Source of the DNA: Streptomyces sp. NRRL S-31
GTDB lineage: Bacteria > Actinomycetota > Actinomycetes > Streptomycetales > Streptomycetaceae
Direction: 5' to 3'
Assembly: GCF_000718775.1 (NCBI RefSeq)
Contig: NZ_JOCB01000049.1
Coordinates: 1-54,281, forward strand
Length of the DNA: 54,281 nucleotides
Position numbers and translations under genes: made by a program. Positions 16,633-26,167 of the stretch are shown here, piece after piece. The notes below the pieces were generated by a model that was not told where the DNA came from, did no database searches, and was given only the letters and a program-made list of their open reading frames with translations. The first letter of the stretch is position 1. Each line of letters opens with the position of its first letter.

Positions 16633-16665
16633 GAAGGGGCCGGACTCCGGCGGAGTCGGCCCCTT
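16633..16665. terminator. Bidirectional terminator between the toxin gene and ychF
   Basis: GAAGGGGCC/GACTCC pairs with GGAGTC/GGCCCCTTC around a GGC loop, with one bulged G. It lies between the convergent toxin and ychF genes, and both strands end with a short A/T-containing tail. Confidence 0.75.
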
Positions 16666-16713
16666 CCGGCTGGTGGGTTCGCCACGTCAGCGACGTGGTG
16701 TCGTTCCATCCGC

Positions 16714-17802
<1,089 letters not shown>

Positions 17803-17987
17803 GTTGCGACTTCCCGTTGATGAGTGGGCCAGGGGCTGCCAGGGGCCAGAGACCGACACTGGCCGATCCACCAGTTTACGGCGTCCCGCGCACCCGCCTC
17901 GCGGGAGCGCCGTCCGTCCGGTCCGCCACCCTCCCCCGGCGTGTCTGACGGCCGATTCGGCACATAAACAGACCTAGGTTGGTCCCT

Positions 17988-18563
17988 GTGGAGCAACGCA
18001 GGGAGCGACCCCCGAACGACGGACGGCGACGCGGCAGGCCGCGGCAGGCCCCGCTGCCGCCGCAGGCCCGGCGCCGGGCGGGCGGGGACGGACGTGGGTA
18101 CGGGTACGGGGGCGGGCGGCTCGCCGGGCAGTCGGCGGGCGCCGCACAGGCCGGGGAGGCGCGGCCCGGCACGGCGGGCGGGCGGCTGCCGAACCCCCGG
18201 CTGACCGGGCTCGGCAGCGGTCTGTTCTGCGCCGTGGCGATGTTCCTGCTCGGCTGTCTGGACCAGGTGCTGTTCGGGGCGTCCCCGGCCGTCTACGGCG
18301 TGCTGTTCCTGCCGGTGTGCGCGCTGACCGCGCTCTGGGTGCGCGACGGGGACGTGCTGAGCGCGCCGGTGGTCCTGCCGATCGCCTTCGCGGTGGGGCT
18401 GCTGCCGGTCGCCGAGGGCGGCGGACTGCTCGGCCGTCTGATGGGACTGGTCACCGGGCTCGCCACCCAGGCCGGGTGGCTGTACGGGGGGACGCTCGCC
18501 GCCGGGGTGATCGTGCTCGCCCGCCGGGTGCGGTGGGTACGGCGGCGCCGGCGGCGCGGCTGA
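17988..18563 (+). CDS. DUF6542-like membrane protein
   Basis: A 191-aa protein starting at GTG 17988 (MEQRRERPPNDGRRRGRPRQ). TAGGTT at 17975-17980 is 7 nt upstream and there is no SD, so the transcript is probably leaderless. Residues 1-70 are basic, Gly/Arg/Pro-rich and disordered. From about 75 onwards four hydrophobic segments follow (GLFCAVAMFLLGCLDQVLFG, YGVLFLPVCALTALWV, APVVLPIAFAVGLLPVAEGG, LYGGTLAAGVIVLARRV), ending in an Arg-rich tail. It matches a small Streptomyces membrane-protein family of unknown function found near ychF and ispH. Convergent with ppgK. Confidence 0.8.
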   Translation: MEQRRERPPNDGRRRGRPRQAPLPPQARRRAGGDGRGYGYGGGRLAGQSAGAAQAGEARPGTAGGRLPNPRLTGLGSGLFCAVAMFLLGCLDQVLFGASPAVYGVLFLPVCALTALWVRDGDVLSAPVVLPIAFAVGLLPVAEGGGLLGRLMGLVTGLATQAGWLYGGTLAAGVIVLARRVRWVRRRRRRG

Positions 18564-18609
18564 CGGCCGCCGGCCCGCGTACCTCGGTCCATGAGGGGCG
18601 TCGGACGGC

Positions 18610-19356
18610 TCAGCCCTGCTGGGCCGCCCTCATCGCCGCCCCCACGATCCCCGCGTTGTTCTGGAGCTGCGCCGGGACGATCCCGGCCTTGATGCCCTCT
18701 ATGTGGGGCAGGAACTTGTCCGCCTTGCGGCTGACCCCGCCGCCGATGATGAACAGCTCCGGCGAGAACAGCATCTCCACGTGCGCCAGGTACCGCTGGA
18801 CACGCTCCGCCCACCGCTCCCAGCTGAGGTCGTGGTCCTCCTTGACCTTGCTGGAGGCGCGCTTCTCGGCGTCGTGGCCGTTCAGCTCCAGGTGGCCCAG
18901 TTCCGTGTTGGGGACCAGGACGCCGTCCACGAAGACGGCACTGCCGATGCCCGTGCCGAAGGTGAGCAGGATGACCGTGCCCCGGCGGCCCCGCCCGGCA
19001 CCGAACTCCATCTCGGCGACGCCGGCCGCGTCCGCGTCGTTGACGACCGTCACCGGCAGGCCGCCGAGCCTGCCGCTGAACAACGCGCGCGCGTCCGTGT
19101 CGATCCAGCTCTTGTCCACGTTCGCGGCGGTACGGACCGTGGCGCCGCCGGTGACCACCCCGGGGAAGGTCAGGCCGACCGGCCCGGTCCAGCCGAAGTG
19201 GTCCACCACCTGCTTGACCCCGTCGGCGACGCCCTCGGGCGTCGCCGGGTGCGGGGTGAGCACCTTGCAGCGCTCCTGGGCCAGGTCGCCCCGCTCTAGA
19301 TCGACAGGGGCGCCCTTGATACCGGAACCGCCGATGTCCACACCGAAGATCTGCAT
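18610..19356 (-). CDS. ppgK: Polyphosphate glucokinase (ROK family)
   Basis: A 248-aa protein, ATG at 19356. The ROK fold is clear: phosphate-1 motif FGVDIGGSGIKG (4-15), catalytic Asp region VTVVNDADAAG (about 102-112), phosphate-2 LLTFGTGIGSAVFVDG (about 130-145) and NTELGHLEL. Lack of the Cys-rich ROK zinc motif and the overall similarity point to actinobacterial polyP/ATP-dependent glucokinase, which phosphorylates glucose to glucose-6-phosphate in the cytoplasm. It lies 29 bp downstream of ispH and could be read from the ispH transcript. TAACGT 6 nt before the ATG could also give a leaderless start. Convergent with the DUF6542-like gene. Confidence 0.92.
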   Translation of the reverse strand: MQIFGVDIGGSGIKGAPVDLERGDLAQERCKVLTPHPATPEGVADGVKQVVDHFGWTGPVGLTFPGVVTGGATVRTAANVDKSWIDTDARALFSGRLGGLPVTVVNDADAAGVAEMEFGAGRGRRGTVILLTFGTGIGSAVFVDGVLVPNTELGHLELNGHDAEKRASSKVKEDHDLSWERWAERVQRYLAHVEMLFSPELFIIGGGVSRKADKFLPHIEGIKAGIVPAQLQNNAGIVGAAMRAAQQG

Positions 19357-19385
19357 GGCTCCACGTTACGACGGACCACCGACGG

Positions 19386-20393
19386 TCACGTCTCGGAGGT
19401 GCCGCTACCGCCGCGCTGGGCCACCAGGGCCGCCGCCTCCTCGCGCAGATCGCGGCGGAGCTCCTTCGGCAGCGAGAAGGTGATGGACTCCTCGGCCGTC
19501 CTGACCAGCTCCACGTCGGCGTAGCCGCGCTCGGCGAGCCACTGAAGGACCTGCTCGACCAGGACTTCGGGTACGGAGGCGCCGGAGGTCACGCCGACGG
19601 TGGTCACGCCCTCCAGCCAGGTCTCGTCGATCTCGCTGGCGAAGTCCACCAGGTAGGCCTCGCGGGCGCCGGCGAGCTTGGCGACCTCGACCAGCCGCTT
19701 GGAGTTGGAGGAGTTGCGCGAGCCGACGACGATGACCAGGTCCGCCGCGGCGCCCATCTGCTTCACGGCGAGCTGGCGGTTCTGGGTGGCGTAGCAGATG
19801 TCGTCGCTGGGCGGGGAGACGAGCCCGGGGAACTTCGTCTTCAGGGCGTCGACGGTCTCCATGGTCTCGTCCACGGAGAGGGTGGTCTGGGAGAGCCAGA
19901 CGACCTTCGACGGGTCGCGGACCTCGACCTTGTCGACGTCACCGGGGCCGTCGACCAGCTGGATGTGCTCGGGGGCCTCGCCGGAGGTGCCGATGACCTC
20001 CTCGTGGCCCTCGTGGCCGATCAGGAGGATGTCGTAGTCCTCGCCCGCGTAGCGGACGGCTTCCTTGTGGACCTTGGTGACCAGGGGGCAGGTGGCGTCG
20101 ATGGTGGCGAGCCGGCCCTGCCGGGCCTCCTCGTGCACGACGGGGGCGACGCCGTGCGCCGAGAACATGACGATGTTGCCCGGCGGCACCTCCTCCGTAC
20201 GCTCGACGAAGACGGCGCCCTTCTTCTCCAGGGTCTGCACGACGTACTTGTTGTGGACGATTTCGTGCCGGACGTAGATCGGGGCCCCGTACTGCTCCAG
20301 GGCTTTCTCGACGGCGATCACGGCGCGGTCCACGCCGGCGCAGTAGCCCCGGGGGGCGGCGAGCAGGACACGGCGGCCAGACGAAGCGGTCAT
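19386..20393 (-). CDS. ispH: 4-hydroxy-3-methylbut-2-enyl diphosphate reductase
   Basis: A 335-aa enzyme catalysing the last step of the MEP isoprenoid pathway, reducing HMBPP to IPP and DMAPP with a [4Fe-4S] cluster. All three cluster cysteines are present: C18 ([10 protein letters not shown]), C102 ([11 protein letters not shown]) and C200 ([11 protein letters not shown]). [18 protein letters not shown] and GSRNSSNS are also conserved. The start is chosen as ATG 20393 ([10 protein letters not shown]). TACGAT lies 7 nt upstream on the minus strand, which suggests a leaderless mRNA; ATG 20402 would add MGR. The frame is open much further upstream, but that region is a non-coding repeat array. 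Followed by ppgK. Confidence 0.95.
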   Translation of the reverse strand: MTASSGRRVLLAAPRGYCAGVDRAVIAVEKALEQYGAPIYVRHEIVHNKYVVQTLEKKGAVFVERTEEVPPGNIVMFSAHGVAPVVHEEARQGRLATIDATCPLVTKVHKEAVRYAGEDYDILLIGHEGHEEVIGTSGEAPEHIQLVDGPGDVDKVEVRDPSKVVWLSQTTLSVDETMETVDALKTKFPGLVSPPSDDICYATQNRQLAVKQMGAAADLVIVVGSRNSSNSKRLVEVAKLAGAREAYLVDFASEIDETWLEGVTTVGVTSGASVPEVLVEQVLQWLAERGYADVELVRTAEESITFSLPKELRRDLREEAAALVAQRGGSGTSET

Positions 20394-20725
20394 GCGTCCC
20401 ATCGTAAGGGTGCGTGCGGGGGCCGGAGATCGCCTGCCGCCGGGCCCGCGAGGAGAAGTCGTGTGCGTCCCGGGGACCGGAACGATGGCTTCCGCGGAGG
20501 CCACGGCCGGTCCCGGCCGCGGGCACGTCGGTGAGCGGACGCGAGAGCCTCGATGGGCGGACGCGAGAGCCTCGGTGGGCGGGCGCGGGCGCGTCGCCGG
20601 GTGGTCGTCGGCGCGTCCGTAGGCGGGCGCGGGCGCGTCGCCGGGTGGTCGTCGGCGCGTCCGCAGGCGGGCGCGGGCGCGTCGGCGGGGGCCGCGTTGT
20701 CGGTACCGGCCGTTAGGCTCGCCGC
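20394..20725. other. Divergent promoter region between ispH and xseA
   Basis: It contains the ispH promoter at its left end, a GC-rich tandem repeat array (20535-20687) and the xseA -10 (TAGGCT, 20714-20719) at its right end. No gene is supported: frames through the array would shift because the repeat periods (22 and 44 bp) are not multiples of three. Confidence 0.6.
20535..20687. repeat. Tandem repeat array with 22-bp and 44-bp periods
   Basis: Two 22-bp units (starting 20535 and 20557; gcggacgcgagagcctcg core) are followed by two 44-bp units (20578-20621 and 20622-20665; ggcgggcgcgggcgcgtcg, then ccgggtggtcgtcggcgcgt) that differ at one base (ccgtag/ccgcag), and a partial third copy from 20666. 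The 44-bp unit looks like two diverged 22-mers. It sits between the divergent ispH and xseA promoters. Confidence 0.8.
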
Positions 20726-21934
20726 ATGGCTGCGAACACGTCCCCCGAGACCCCCCTGCCCGTGGGCGAGGTGTCACGGCTCATCGGGGGCTGGATCGAC
20801 CGGCTCGGTGCCGTGTGGGTGGAGGGGCAGATCACCCAGCTGTCGCGCCGCCCCGGCGCCGGCGTCGTGTTCCTCACGCTGCGCGACCCGTCGTACGACA
20901 TCTCCGTCAGCGTGACCTGCTACCGCCAGGTGTTCGACGCGGTCGCGGACGTCGTCGGCGAGGGCGCCCGGATCGTCGTACTGGCGAAGCCCGAGTGGTA
21001 CGCGCCCCGGGGCCAGCTGTCCCTGCGGGCCGCCGAGATAAGGCCGGTCGGCGTCGGTGAGCTGCTGGCGCGGCTGGAGCGGCTGAAGAAGACGCTCGCG
21101 GCCGAGGGGCTGTTCGCACCGGAGCGGAAGAAGCCGCTGCCGTTCCTGCCGCAGCTGATCGGGCTGGTGTGCGGCCGGGCCTCCGCCGCGGAGCGGGACG
21201 TGCTGGAGAACGCCCGGCACCGCTGGCCCGCCGTCCGCTTCGAGGTGCGCAACGTCCCCGTGCAGGGCGTGCACGCCGTCGTGCAGGTCGTGCAGGCGGT
21301 CAAGGAGCTGGACGCGCTCGACGAGGTGGACGTCATCGTCGTCGCGCGCGGTGGCGGCAGCGTCGAGGACCTGCTGCCGTTCTCCGACGAGCAACTGGTC
21401 CGGGCGGTGGCCGAGTGCCGTACGCCCGTGGTGTCCGCGATCGGGCACGAGCCGGACCATCCGCTCCTGGACTACGTAGCCGACCTGCGCGCCTCCACGC
21501 CCACGGACGCGGCCAAGAAGGTCGTGCCGGACGTCGGCGAGGAGCTGGAGCGGGTGCGGCTGCTGCGGGACCGGGCACGGCGCTGCGCGGCCGCGTTCGT
21601 CGAGCGGGAGGAGCGCGGGCTGGCGCACGCCCTGGCCCGGCCGTCGATGGAGGATCCGCACCGGATGGTCGACGAGCGCGCGGACCATGTGGCCGCGCTG
21701 CTCGACCGCGGCCGGCGGACCCTGGGGCACCTGCTGGACCGCGCGGACTCCGAGCTGACGCACACGCACGCGCGCGTGGTGGCCCTGTCCCCCGCGGCGA
21801 CGCTCCGGCGCGGTTACGCGGTGCTGCAACGTGCGGACGGGCACGTGGTGCGCGATCCGGCCGAGGTGACGGCTGGCGAGGCGCTGCGGGCGCGCGTCGC
21901 CGAGGGTGAATTCACGGTGAAGGTGGAGGAATGA
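20726..21934 (+). CDS. xseA: Exodeoxyribonuclease VII large subunit
   Basis: A 402-aa protein, ATG at 20726. TAGGCT (20714-20719) lies 6 nt upstream and there is no SD, so it is probably leaderless. The N-terminal OB-fold (about 12-110; [24 protein letters not shown]) precedes the catalytic domain with [68 protein letters not shown] and the C-terminal [13 protein letters not shown] motif. With XseB it forms the exonuclease that degrades single-stranded DNA from both ends in mismatch and damage repair. Its stop overlaps the xseB start (ATGA). Confidence 0.96.
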   Translation: MAANTSPETPLPVGEVSRLIGGWIDRLGAVWVEGQITQLSRRPGAGVVFLTLRDPSYDISVSVTCYRQVFDAVADVVGEGARIVVLAKPEWYAPRGQLSLRAAEIRPVGVGELLARLERLKKTLAAEGLFAPERKKPLPFLPQLIGLVCGRASAAERDVLENARHRWPAVRFEVRNVPVQGVHAVVQVVQAVKELDALDEVDVIVVARGGGSVEDLLPFSDEQLVRAVAECRTPVVSAIGHEPDHPLLDYVADLRASTPTDAAKKVVPDVGEELERVRLLRDRARRCAAAFVEREERGLAHALARPSMEDPHRMVDERADHVAALLDRGRRTLGHLLDRADSELTHTHARVVALSPAATLRRGYAVLQRADGHVVRDPAEVTAGEALRARVAEGEFTVKVEE

Positions 21935-22170
21935 CGAGCAAGGTGGACGAGGCGCTCTCGTACGAGCAGGCGCGGGACGAGCTGATCGAGGTCGTCCGGC
22001 GGCTGGAGGCGGGCGGCACCTCGCTGGAGGAGTCCCTGGCGCTGTGGGAGCGCGGCGAGGAGCTGGCGAAGGTGTGCCGGCGCTGGCTGGAGGGGGCGCG
22101 GGCCCGGCTGGACGCGGCGCTGGCCGAGGAGGACGGGGCGGGCGGGGCAAACGGGACGGGCGGCGAGTAG
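21931..22170 (+). CDS. xseB: Exodeoxyribonuclease VII small subunit
   Basis: A 79-aa protein, ATG at 21931 overlapping the xseA stop, so translationally coupled. Family pattern: [53 protein letters not shown], two antiparallel helices that bind the XseA coiled coil. The tail ([15 protein letters not shown]) is acidic and Gly-rich. Normal length for actinobacterial XseB. Confidence 0.96.
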   Translation: MTSKVDEALSYEQARDELIEVVRRLEAGGTSLEESLALWERGEELAKVCRRWLEGARARLDAALAEEDGAGGANGTGGE

Positions 22171-22218
22171 GCGGGAGCGCCGGCCCCTGGGCTGTGAGGC
22201 GGGTCACCGCACCCTCGA

Positions 22219-22252
22219 TTTAGTTGAAGCTTAAACCTTGCTGACGTAGGGT
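22219..22252 (+). promoter_or_regulatory. Promoter with overlapping palindromic operator upstream of the nitroreductase gene
   Basis: GTTGAAGCTTAAAC (22223-22236) is a 14-bp palindrome with one mismatched pair (GTTNAAGCTTNAAC). TTGAAG (22224-22229) and TAGGGT (22247-22252) are 17 bp apart, a well-spaced -35/-10 pair. The palindrome covers the -35 box, the position of a repressor operator. The motif resembles MarR-family sites next to flavin-enzyme genes (from memory), but no regulator gene is adjacent. Confidence 0.6.
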
Positions 22253-22312
22253 CGGTGTCGTCAGCCGGTGCGGCATCGCGCCGGACCGGACGCGCACACT
22301 AGGAAGTCACGC

Positions 22313-22903
22313 ATGTCTCTCGTTCTTGACCCCGCCGCCCAGGACCTGCTGTTCCGCGAGGCCCGCACCGCGAACACCTTCACCGACGAGCCGGTGACCG
22401 ACGAGCAGGTGCAGGCGATCTACGACCTGGTCAAGTACGGGCCCACCTCCTTCAACCAGAGCCCGCTGCGCATCACCCTGGTCCGCTCCCCCGAGGCCCG
22501 CGAGCGGCTGGTCCGCCACATGACCGAGGGCAACCAGGCCAAGACGGCCGCCGCCCCGCTGGTCGCGATCCTCTCCGCGGACAACGAGTTCCACGAGGAG
22601 CTTCCGGACCTGCTCCCGCACTTCCCGCAGGCCAAGGACGTGTTCTTCAGCGAGCGCCAGGGCCGCGAGGGTTCCGCCGCGCTGAACGCCACCCTCCAGG
22701 CCGCGTACTTCATCATCGGCGTCCGCGCCGCGGGCCTTGCCGCCGGCCCGATGACCGGTCTGGACTTCGAGGGCGTCCGCAAGGAGTTCCTGGACGACGA
22801 CCACACCCCGCTGATGGTCGTCAACATCGGCAAGCCGGGCCCGGACGCCTGGTTCCCGCGCTCGCCGCGCCTGGCCTACGAGGACGTCGTCACCACCGTC
22901 TGA
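22313..22903 (+). CDS. Nitroreductase-family protein (RutE/HadB-like malonic semialdehyde reductase type)
   Basis: A 196-aa protein, ATG at 22313 (MSLVLDPAAQDLLFREARTA) after AGGAAG. FMN-dependent nitroreductase fold: FTDEPVTDEQVQAIYDLVKYGPTSFNQSPLRI (N-terminal flavin-binding region), GREGSAALNATLQAAYFIIGVRAAGLAAGPMTGLDF and LMVVNIGKPGPDAWFPRSPRL. This subfamily is often named malonic semialdehyde reductase RutE. No other uracil-degradation (rut) genes are near, so the true substrate is open; quinone or enal reduction would also fit. Under control of the palindrome-covered promoter and followed by a strong terminator. Confidence 0.9.
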   Translation: MSLVLDPAAQDLLFREARTANTFTDEPVTDEQVQAIYDLVKYGPTSFNQSPLRITLVRSPEARERLVRHMTEGNQAKTAAAPLVAILSADNEFHEELPDLLPHFPQAKDVFFSERQGREGSAALNATLQAAYFIIGVRAAGLAAGPMTGLDFEGVRKEFLDDDHTPLMVVNIGKPGPDAWFPRSPRLAYEDVVTTV

Positions 22904-22926
22904 CGGCCCGCGCGCCCGCCGCGTAC

Positions 22927-22966
22927 AGGAGGAGACCCCCGGCAGTACCGGGGGTCTCCTCCTTTT
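22927..22966 (+). terminator. Rho-independent terminator after the nitroreductase gene
   Basis: A perfect 16-bp stem, AGGAGGAGACCCCCGG (22927-22942) with CCGGGGGTCTCCTCCT (22948-22963), a CAGTA loop and a TTT run. It lies between convergent genes and could also serve the DUF4245 gene. Confidence 0.9.
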
Positions 22967-22989
22967 GCCGTTTGCGCGCGGTGCGCGGC

Positions 22990-23517
22990 TCACTCCGTCT
23001 TCAGGGCCGCCGCCATCGTCCTCAGCTCCTCGAAGGAGCCGGTGCCGGCCACCACCGTCGTGGAGCCGGAGGTGTCCGCGAGGACCAGGGCGTCGTACCG
23101 GCCGCCGGCGCAACGCGTCCAGGTGCGGCCGGCGATCCGCTCGGTCCGCTTCGTCTCCGACCCGCCCTGGCTGGCCTGGTCGACGGCGTCACGCCGCTTC
23201 TGCGTGGACTGCTCGACCTGCACGTACTGGCCGTCCGGGCTCTGGTAGCCGAGGTGCCAGCGGTCGGACTTCTCGCCCTGGAAGCGTACGGAGGTCGCCT
23301 TCCAGGTACTCGGCAGACCTTCGGGCGCGGCCACCGGGTAGCTCGCCGCCCGGCGTGCCGTGAGCAGCTCGACCCGGTAGTCGACCCGCTTGATGTCGGG
23401 AGCGTGATCGTCGTGCGGAATGGCGATGAGGTAGACGGCCACCGCCGCGATGCCGATCAGGGCCAGGGAGAGGATCATGTCCCGGGCCGTCTTCTGCTTG
23501 CCGTTCGAACCTGCCAC
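22990..23517 (-). CDS. DUF4245 membrane-anchored protein
   Basis: A 175-aa protein, GTG at 23517 ([20 protein letters not shown]) after AGGGGGC. A short basic N-terminus precedes one membrane segment ([20 protein letters not shown], 14-33), then an extracellular domain: [52 protein letters not shown] and [16 protein letters not shown]. This is the DUF4245 family of actinobacteria, usually beside glpX. Function unknown. Divergent from glpX with 128 bp between the start codons. Confidence 0.88.
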   Translation of the reverse strand: MAGSNGKQKTARDMILSLALIGIAAVAVYLIAIPHDDHAPDIKRVDYRVELLTARRAASYPVAAPEGLPSTWKATSVRFQGEKSDRWHLGYQSPDGQYVQVEQSTQKRRDAVDQASQGGSETKRTERIAGRTWTRCAGGRYDALVLADTSGSTTVVAGTGSFEELRTMAAALKTE

Positions 23518-23645
23518 GCCCCCTATCGTCGCAGGTCCCCCGAGCGCTCATCCGTGGGGTCCCCTGCTCATTTTGTATGCCTGACGATAGAGTCGGCGTC
23601 CAAGACCCTCATCCGGCCGTCGTCGTATCAGAAAGGTGCGCTCCG

Positions 23646-24680
23646 ATGACCGAACATCATCACCTGCCGTCCGAACTGGACGTTCCCTCCGAGGCTCCCG
23701 ACCGCAACCTCGCCCTCGAACTCGTCCGGGTGACCGAAGCCGCCGCGATGGCCGCGGGCCGCTGGGTGGGGCGTGGCGACAAGAACGGCGCCGACGGTGC
23801 CGCGGTGCGCGCCATGCGGACCCTCGTCTCCACCGTGTCGATGAACGGCGTGGTCGTCATCGGCGAGGGCGAGAAGGACGAGGCCCCGATGCTCTTCAAC
23901 GGGGAGCACGTGGGCGACGGCACCGGTCCCGAGGTCGACATCGCCGTCGACCCGATCGACGGGACCACGCTGACCGCCAAGGGCATGCCGAACGCGATCG
24001 CCGTCCTCGCCGCCGCCGAGCGCGGCGGGATGTTCGACCCGTCCGCCGTGTTCTACATGGACAAGCTGGTCACCGGCCCCGAGGCGGCGGACTTCGTCGA
24101 CATCGACGCGCCGGTGGCCGTCAACATCCGGCGGATCGCCAAGGCCAAGAAGGCCACGCCGGAGGACGTCACCGTCGTCATCCTGGACCGGCCGCGGCAC
24201 GAGGGCCTGATCCGGGAGGTCCGGGAGGCCGGCGCCCGCATCAAGCTGATCTCCGACGGCGATGTCGCCGGGTCGGTGTACGCGCTGCGCGAGGGCACCG
24301 GCGTCGACCTGCTGCTCGGCATCGGCGGCACCCCCGAGGGCATCATCTCGGCCTGCGCCGTGAAGTGCCTGGGCGGCACCATCCAGGGCAAGCTGTGGCC
24401 GAAGGACGACGAGGAGCGGCAGCGGGCGATCGACGCCGGGCACGACCTGGACCGGGTGCTCACCACCGACGACCTGGTCTCCGGCGAGAACGTGTTCTTC
24501 GTCGCGACCGGGATCACCGACGGCGAGCTGCTGCGCGGCGTCCGGTACCGGTCGGAGACGGCGCTGACCGAGTCGATCGTGATGCGGTCGAAGTCGGGCA
24601 CGGTACGGCGGATCTACTCCGAGCACCGGCTGAGCAAGCTGCGCGCCTACAGCGCCGTCGACTTCGACCGGGCCAAGTGA
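23646..24680 (+). CDS. glpX: Fructose-1,6-bisphosphatase class II
   Basis: A 344-aa protein, ATG at 23646 ([20 protein letters not shown]) with AAAGGTG upstream. It hydrolyses fructose-1,6-bisphosphate to fructose-6-phosphate in gluconeogenesis. Class II motifs: [13 protein letters not shown] and [13 protein letters not shown] (metal-binding Asp/Glu), [31 protein letters not shown] and [27 protein letters not shown]. It is typically the only FBPase of actinobacteria. The next gene, of WhiB type, is convergent, with a terminator between. Confidence 0.96.
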   Translation: MTEHHHLPSELDVPSEAPDRNLALELVRVTEAAAMAAGRWVGRGDKNGADGAAVRAMRTLVSTVSMNGVVVIGEGEKDEAPMLFNGEHVGDGTGPEVDIAVDPIDGTTLTAKGMPNAIAVLAAAERGGMFDPSAVFYMDKLVTGPEAADFVDIDAPVAVNIRRIAKAKKATPEDVTVVILDRPRHEGLIREVREAGARIKLISDGDVAGSVYALREGTGVDLLLGIGGTPEGIISACAVKCLGGTIQGKLWPKDDEERQRAIDAGHDLDRVLTTDDLVSGENVFFVATGITDGELLRGVRYRSETALTESIVMRSKSGTVRRIYSEHRLSKLRAYSAVDFDRAK

Positions 24681-24713
24681 CCGGGTGACACCGGGGCCGG
24701 CCGGCCCCATGAC

Positions 24714-24749
24714 GAAGGGGCGCCCTCGGTGCGGAGAGGGCGCCCCTTC
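24714..24749. terminator. Bidirectional terminator between glpX and the WhiB-family gene
   Basis: A perfect 14-bp stem, GAAGGGGCGCCCTC (24714-24727) with GAGGGCGCCCCTTC (24736-24749), and an 8-nt loop, located between convergent genes. Confidence 0.8.
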
Positions 24750-24767
24750 CCCTGCTTCGGGCAGGTC

Positions 24768-25157
24768 TCAGCCCGCCATCCGGTTCGCCGTCGCCCTCGC
24801 CGCCTTCTTCAGGTCCATCTCGCGCCTGCGGCGCCGCGCCAGGACCACCCGGCGCTCGGCCGCGGTGAGACCGCCCCAGACGCCGTACGGCTCGGGCTGG
24901 AGCAGCGCGTGCTCGCGGCACTCGACCATGACCGGGCAGCGGGAACAGACCCGCTTCGCCGCCTCCTCGCGGGACAGCCGGGCGGCGGTCGGCTCCTTGG
25001 ACGGGGCGAAGAACAGACCGGCCTCGTCGCGCCGGCACACCGCCTCGGTGTGCCAGGGCACGTCTTGGTCCCTGTCCCGTTGGTCCCTGTCTCGCGCTGG
25101 CACCCGCTGCGCCGGAACGGCAGCTACCGGTAGGGACGAATGCGGCGGTTGCAGCAC
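24768..25157 (-). CDS. WhiB-family iron-sulfur transcription factor, probably WblI by position
   Basis: A 129-aa protein, GTG at 25157 with AGGAG 6 nt upstream. Four cluster cysteines in the WhiB arrangement: AVCRRDEAGLFF (about residue 41), then VCSRCPVMVEC (C-x2-C-x5-C, about 70-80). These bind an NO/O2-sensitive [4Fe-4S] cluster. The GVWGG turn (about 92-96) and a basic C-terminal DNA-binding tail (RRVVLARRRRREMDLKKAAR) follow. Adjacent to glpX, like wblI in S. coelicolor as I recall, so that name is likely but not proven. WhiB-like proteins act with the principal sigma factor to control development or stress genes. Confidence 0.9.
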   Translation of the reverse strand: MLQPPHSSLPVAAVPAQRVPARDRDQRDRDQDVPWHTEAVCRRDEAGLFFAPSKEPTAARLSREEAAKRVCSRCPVMVECREHALLQPEPYGVWGGLTAAERRVVLARRRRREMDLKKAARATANRMAG

Positions 25158-25331
25158 GGTCTACTCCTGACGACGGCTTCGCGAGCGAGAGACGATGCAG
25201 CAAGGCCTACCCGCTGTGCGCGTGCCTATGCACAGCGTTCCCGTCCGTCGGCGCGCGGCGGCTCGTTCACGCCCCCGTCGCGGCACCGGGACAGGAGCGG
25301 ACCCTTCCGGTTACCGGCGGATTCGCGACCG

Positions 25332-26021
25332 TCAACGGCCCAGGTGTTTGCGCAGCTTCCGGTCGACCTTGTCCTGGACGCGCTCCAGGATGTCCGCCAC
25401 GACCTTGCCGCGCCGGGGCCGCGCCTCGACGCTGCCGAGGACGGCCCAGCCGTCGACGTAGACGACCGGGGCGCCGGGGTCCACCGAGTCCAGCGGGCTC
25501 ACCTCGAAGCTGCCGAGCACACCGCCCCCGGTGCCGCGCAGCGAGATGTTCTCCGGGACCCGGATCCGCACGTCGCCGAAGACGGAGACCGCCTTGACCA
25601 CCACCTGCTGGTACTCGAAGATCGCCTCGCTGAGGTCGATCTCGACGCTGCCGAAGACCGCGTACGCGTGCAGCCGGCGCCCGGCGCGCCAGCGGCCCCG
25701 GCGCACGGCGCTGCTGAACACCGCCACCACGTTGGCGTCGGCCTCCGCCGGGATCGTGCCCGGGGCGGGGCGCGGCGGGACGGGCGTGTAGGCGGCGGCG
25801 CCGGATCCCCGGTGCGCGCCGGGCAGGTCCCGGATGAAGACCTCCAGCTCGCCCACCGTCTTGGCGTGCAGCACCCCGTCCACCCGCTCGGCGTGCTCGT
25901 CGGCGGCCAGCCGGCCCTCGGCGAGGGCCTCGCGGAGGAGGTCGGCGACCCGGTCGCGGTCGGCGTCCGAGGCGCGCAGCTCGGCGGCGGGCGCGGGGGC
26001 GGTGTGCTGAGGAAGGTCCAC
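25332..26021 (-). CDS. DUF1707 protein with C-terminal adhesin-like/LiaF-like region
   Basis: A 229-aa protein. The GTG at 26021 (MDLPQHTAPAPAAELRASDA) is chosen: TACGCT lies 6 nt upstream on the minus strand, giving a leaderless start, and the open frame to 26057 adds a non-conserved tail. Residues 13-65 are DUF1707 (LRASDADRDRVADLLREALAEGRLAADEHAERVDGVLHAKT). The C-terminal half (about 95-215) is beta-rich with repeated FGSVEIDL, FGDVRIRVPE, LGSFEV and LGSVEAR strands, as in the cell-wall-active antibiotic response (LiaF-type) domain. A membrane or wall stress link is inferred only. Divergent from the class I fumarase gene. Confidence 0.85.
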   Translation of the reverse strand: MDLPQHTAPAPAAELRASDADRDRVADLLREALAEGRLAADEHAERVDGVLHAKTVGELEVFIRDLPGAHRGSGAAAYTPVPPRPAPGTIPAEADANVVAVFSSAVRRGRWRAGRRLHAYAVFGSVEIDLSEAIFEYQQVVVKAVSVFGDVRIRVPENISLRGTGGGVLGSFEVSPLDSVDPGAPVVYVDGWAVLGSVEARPRRGKVVADILERVQDKVDRKLRKHLGR

Positions 26022-26167
26022 GGCGGCAGCGTACCGAAACACGATAGATCGCGACACCCCCGACTGAGCCTTACCTCACAGATCCGCCGCCGGCGACAGG
26101 TCCTAGGCTGGTCCGGGTCCGCCAGCGTCGGCGGGCCGCCGTCCGTCACAGTGAGGAATGGGCTGAG

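Noticed and set aside
20535..20687. CRISPR-like array
   Set aside because: Repeats are directly adjacent with no unique spacers, periods are 22 and 44 bp, and no cas genes are nearby.
20403..20777. N-terminal extension of IspH through the repeat array
   Set aside because: The extension is Arg/Pro/Ala-rich and translates repeats whose period is not a multiple of three; conserved IspH sequence begins at about the start chosen.
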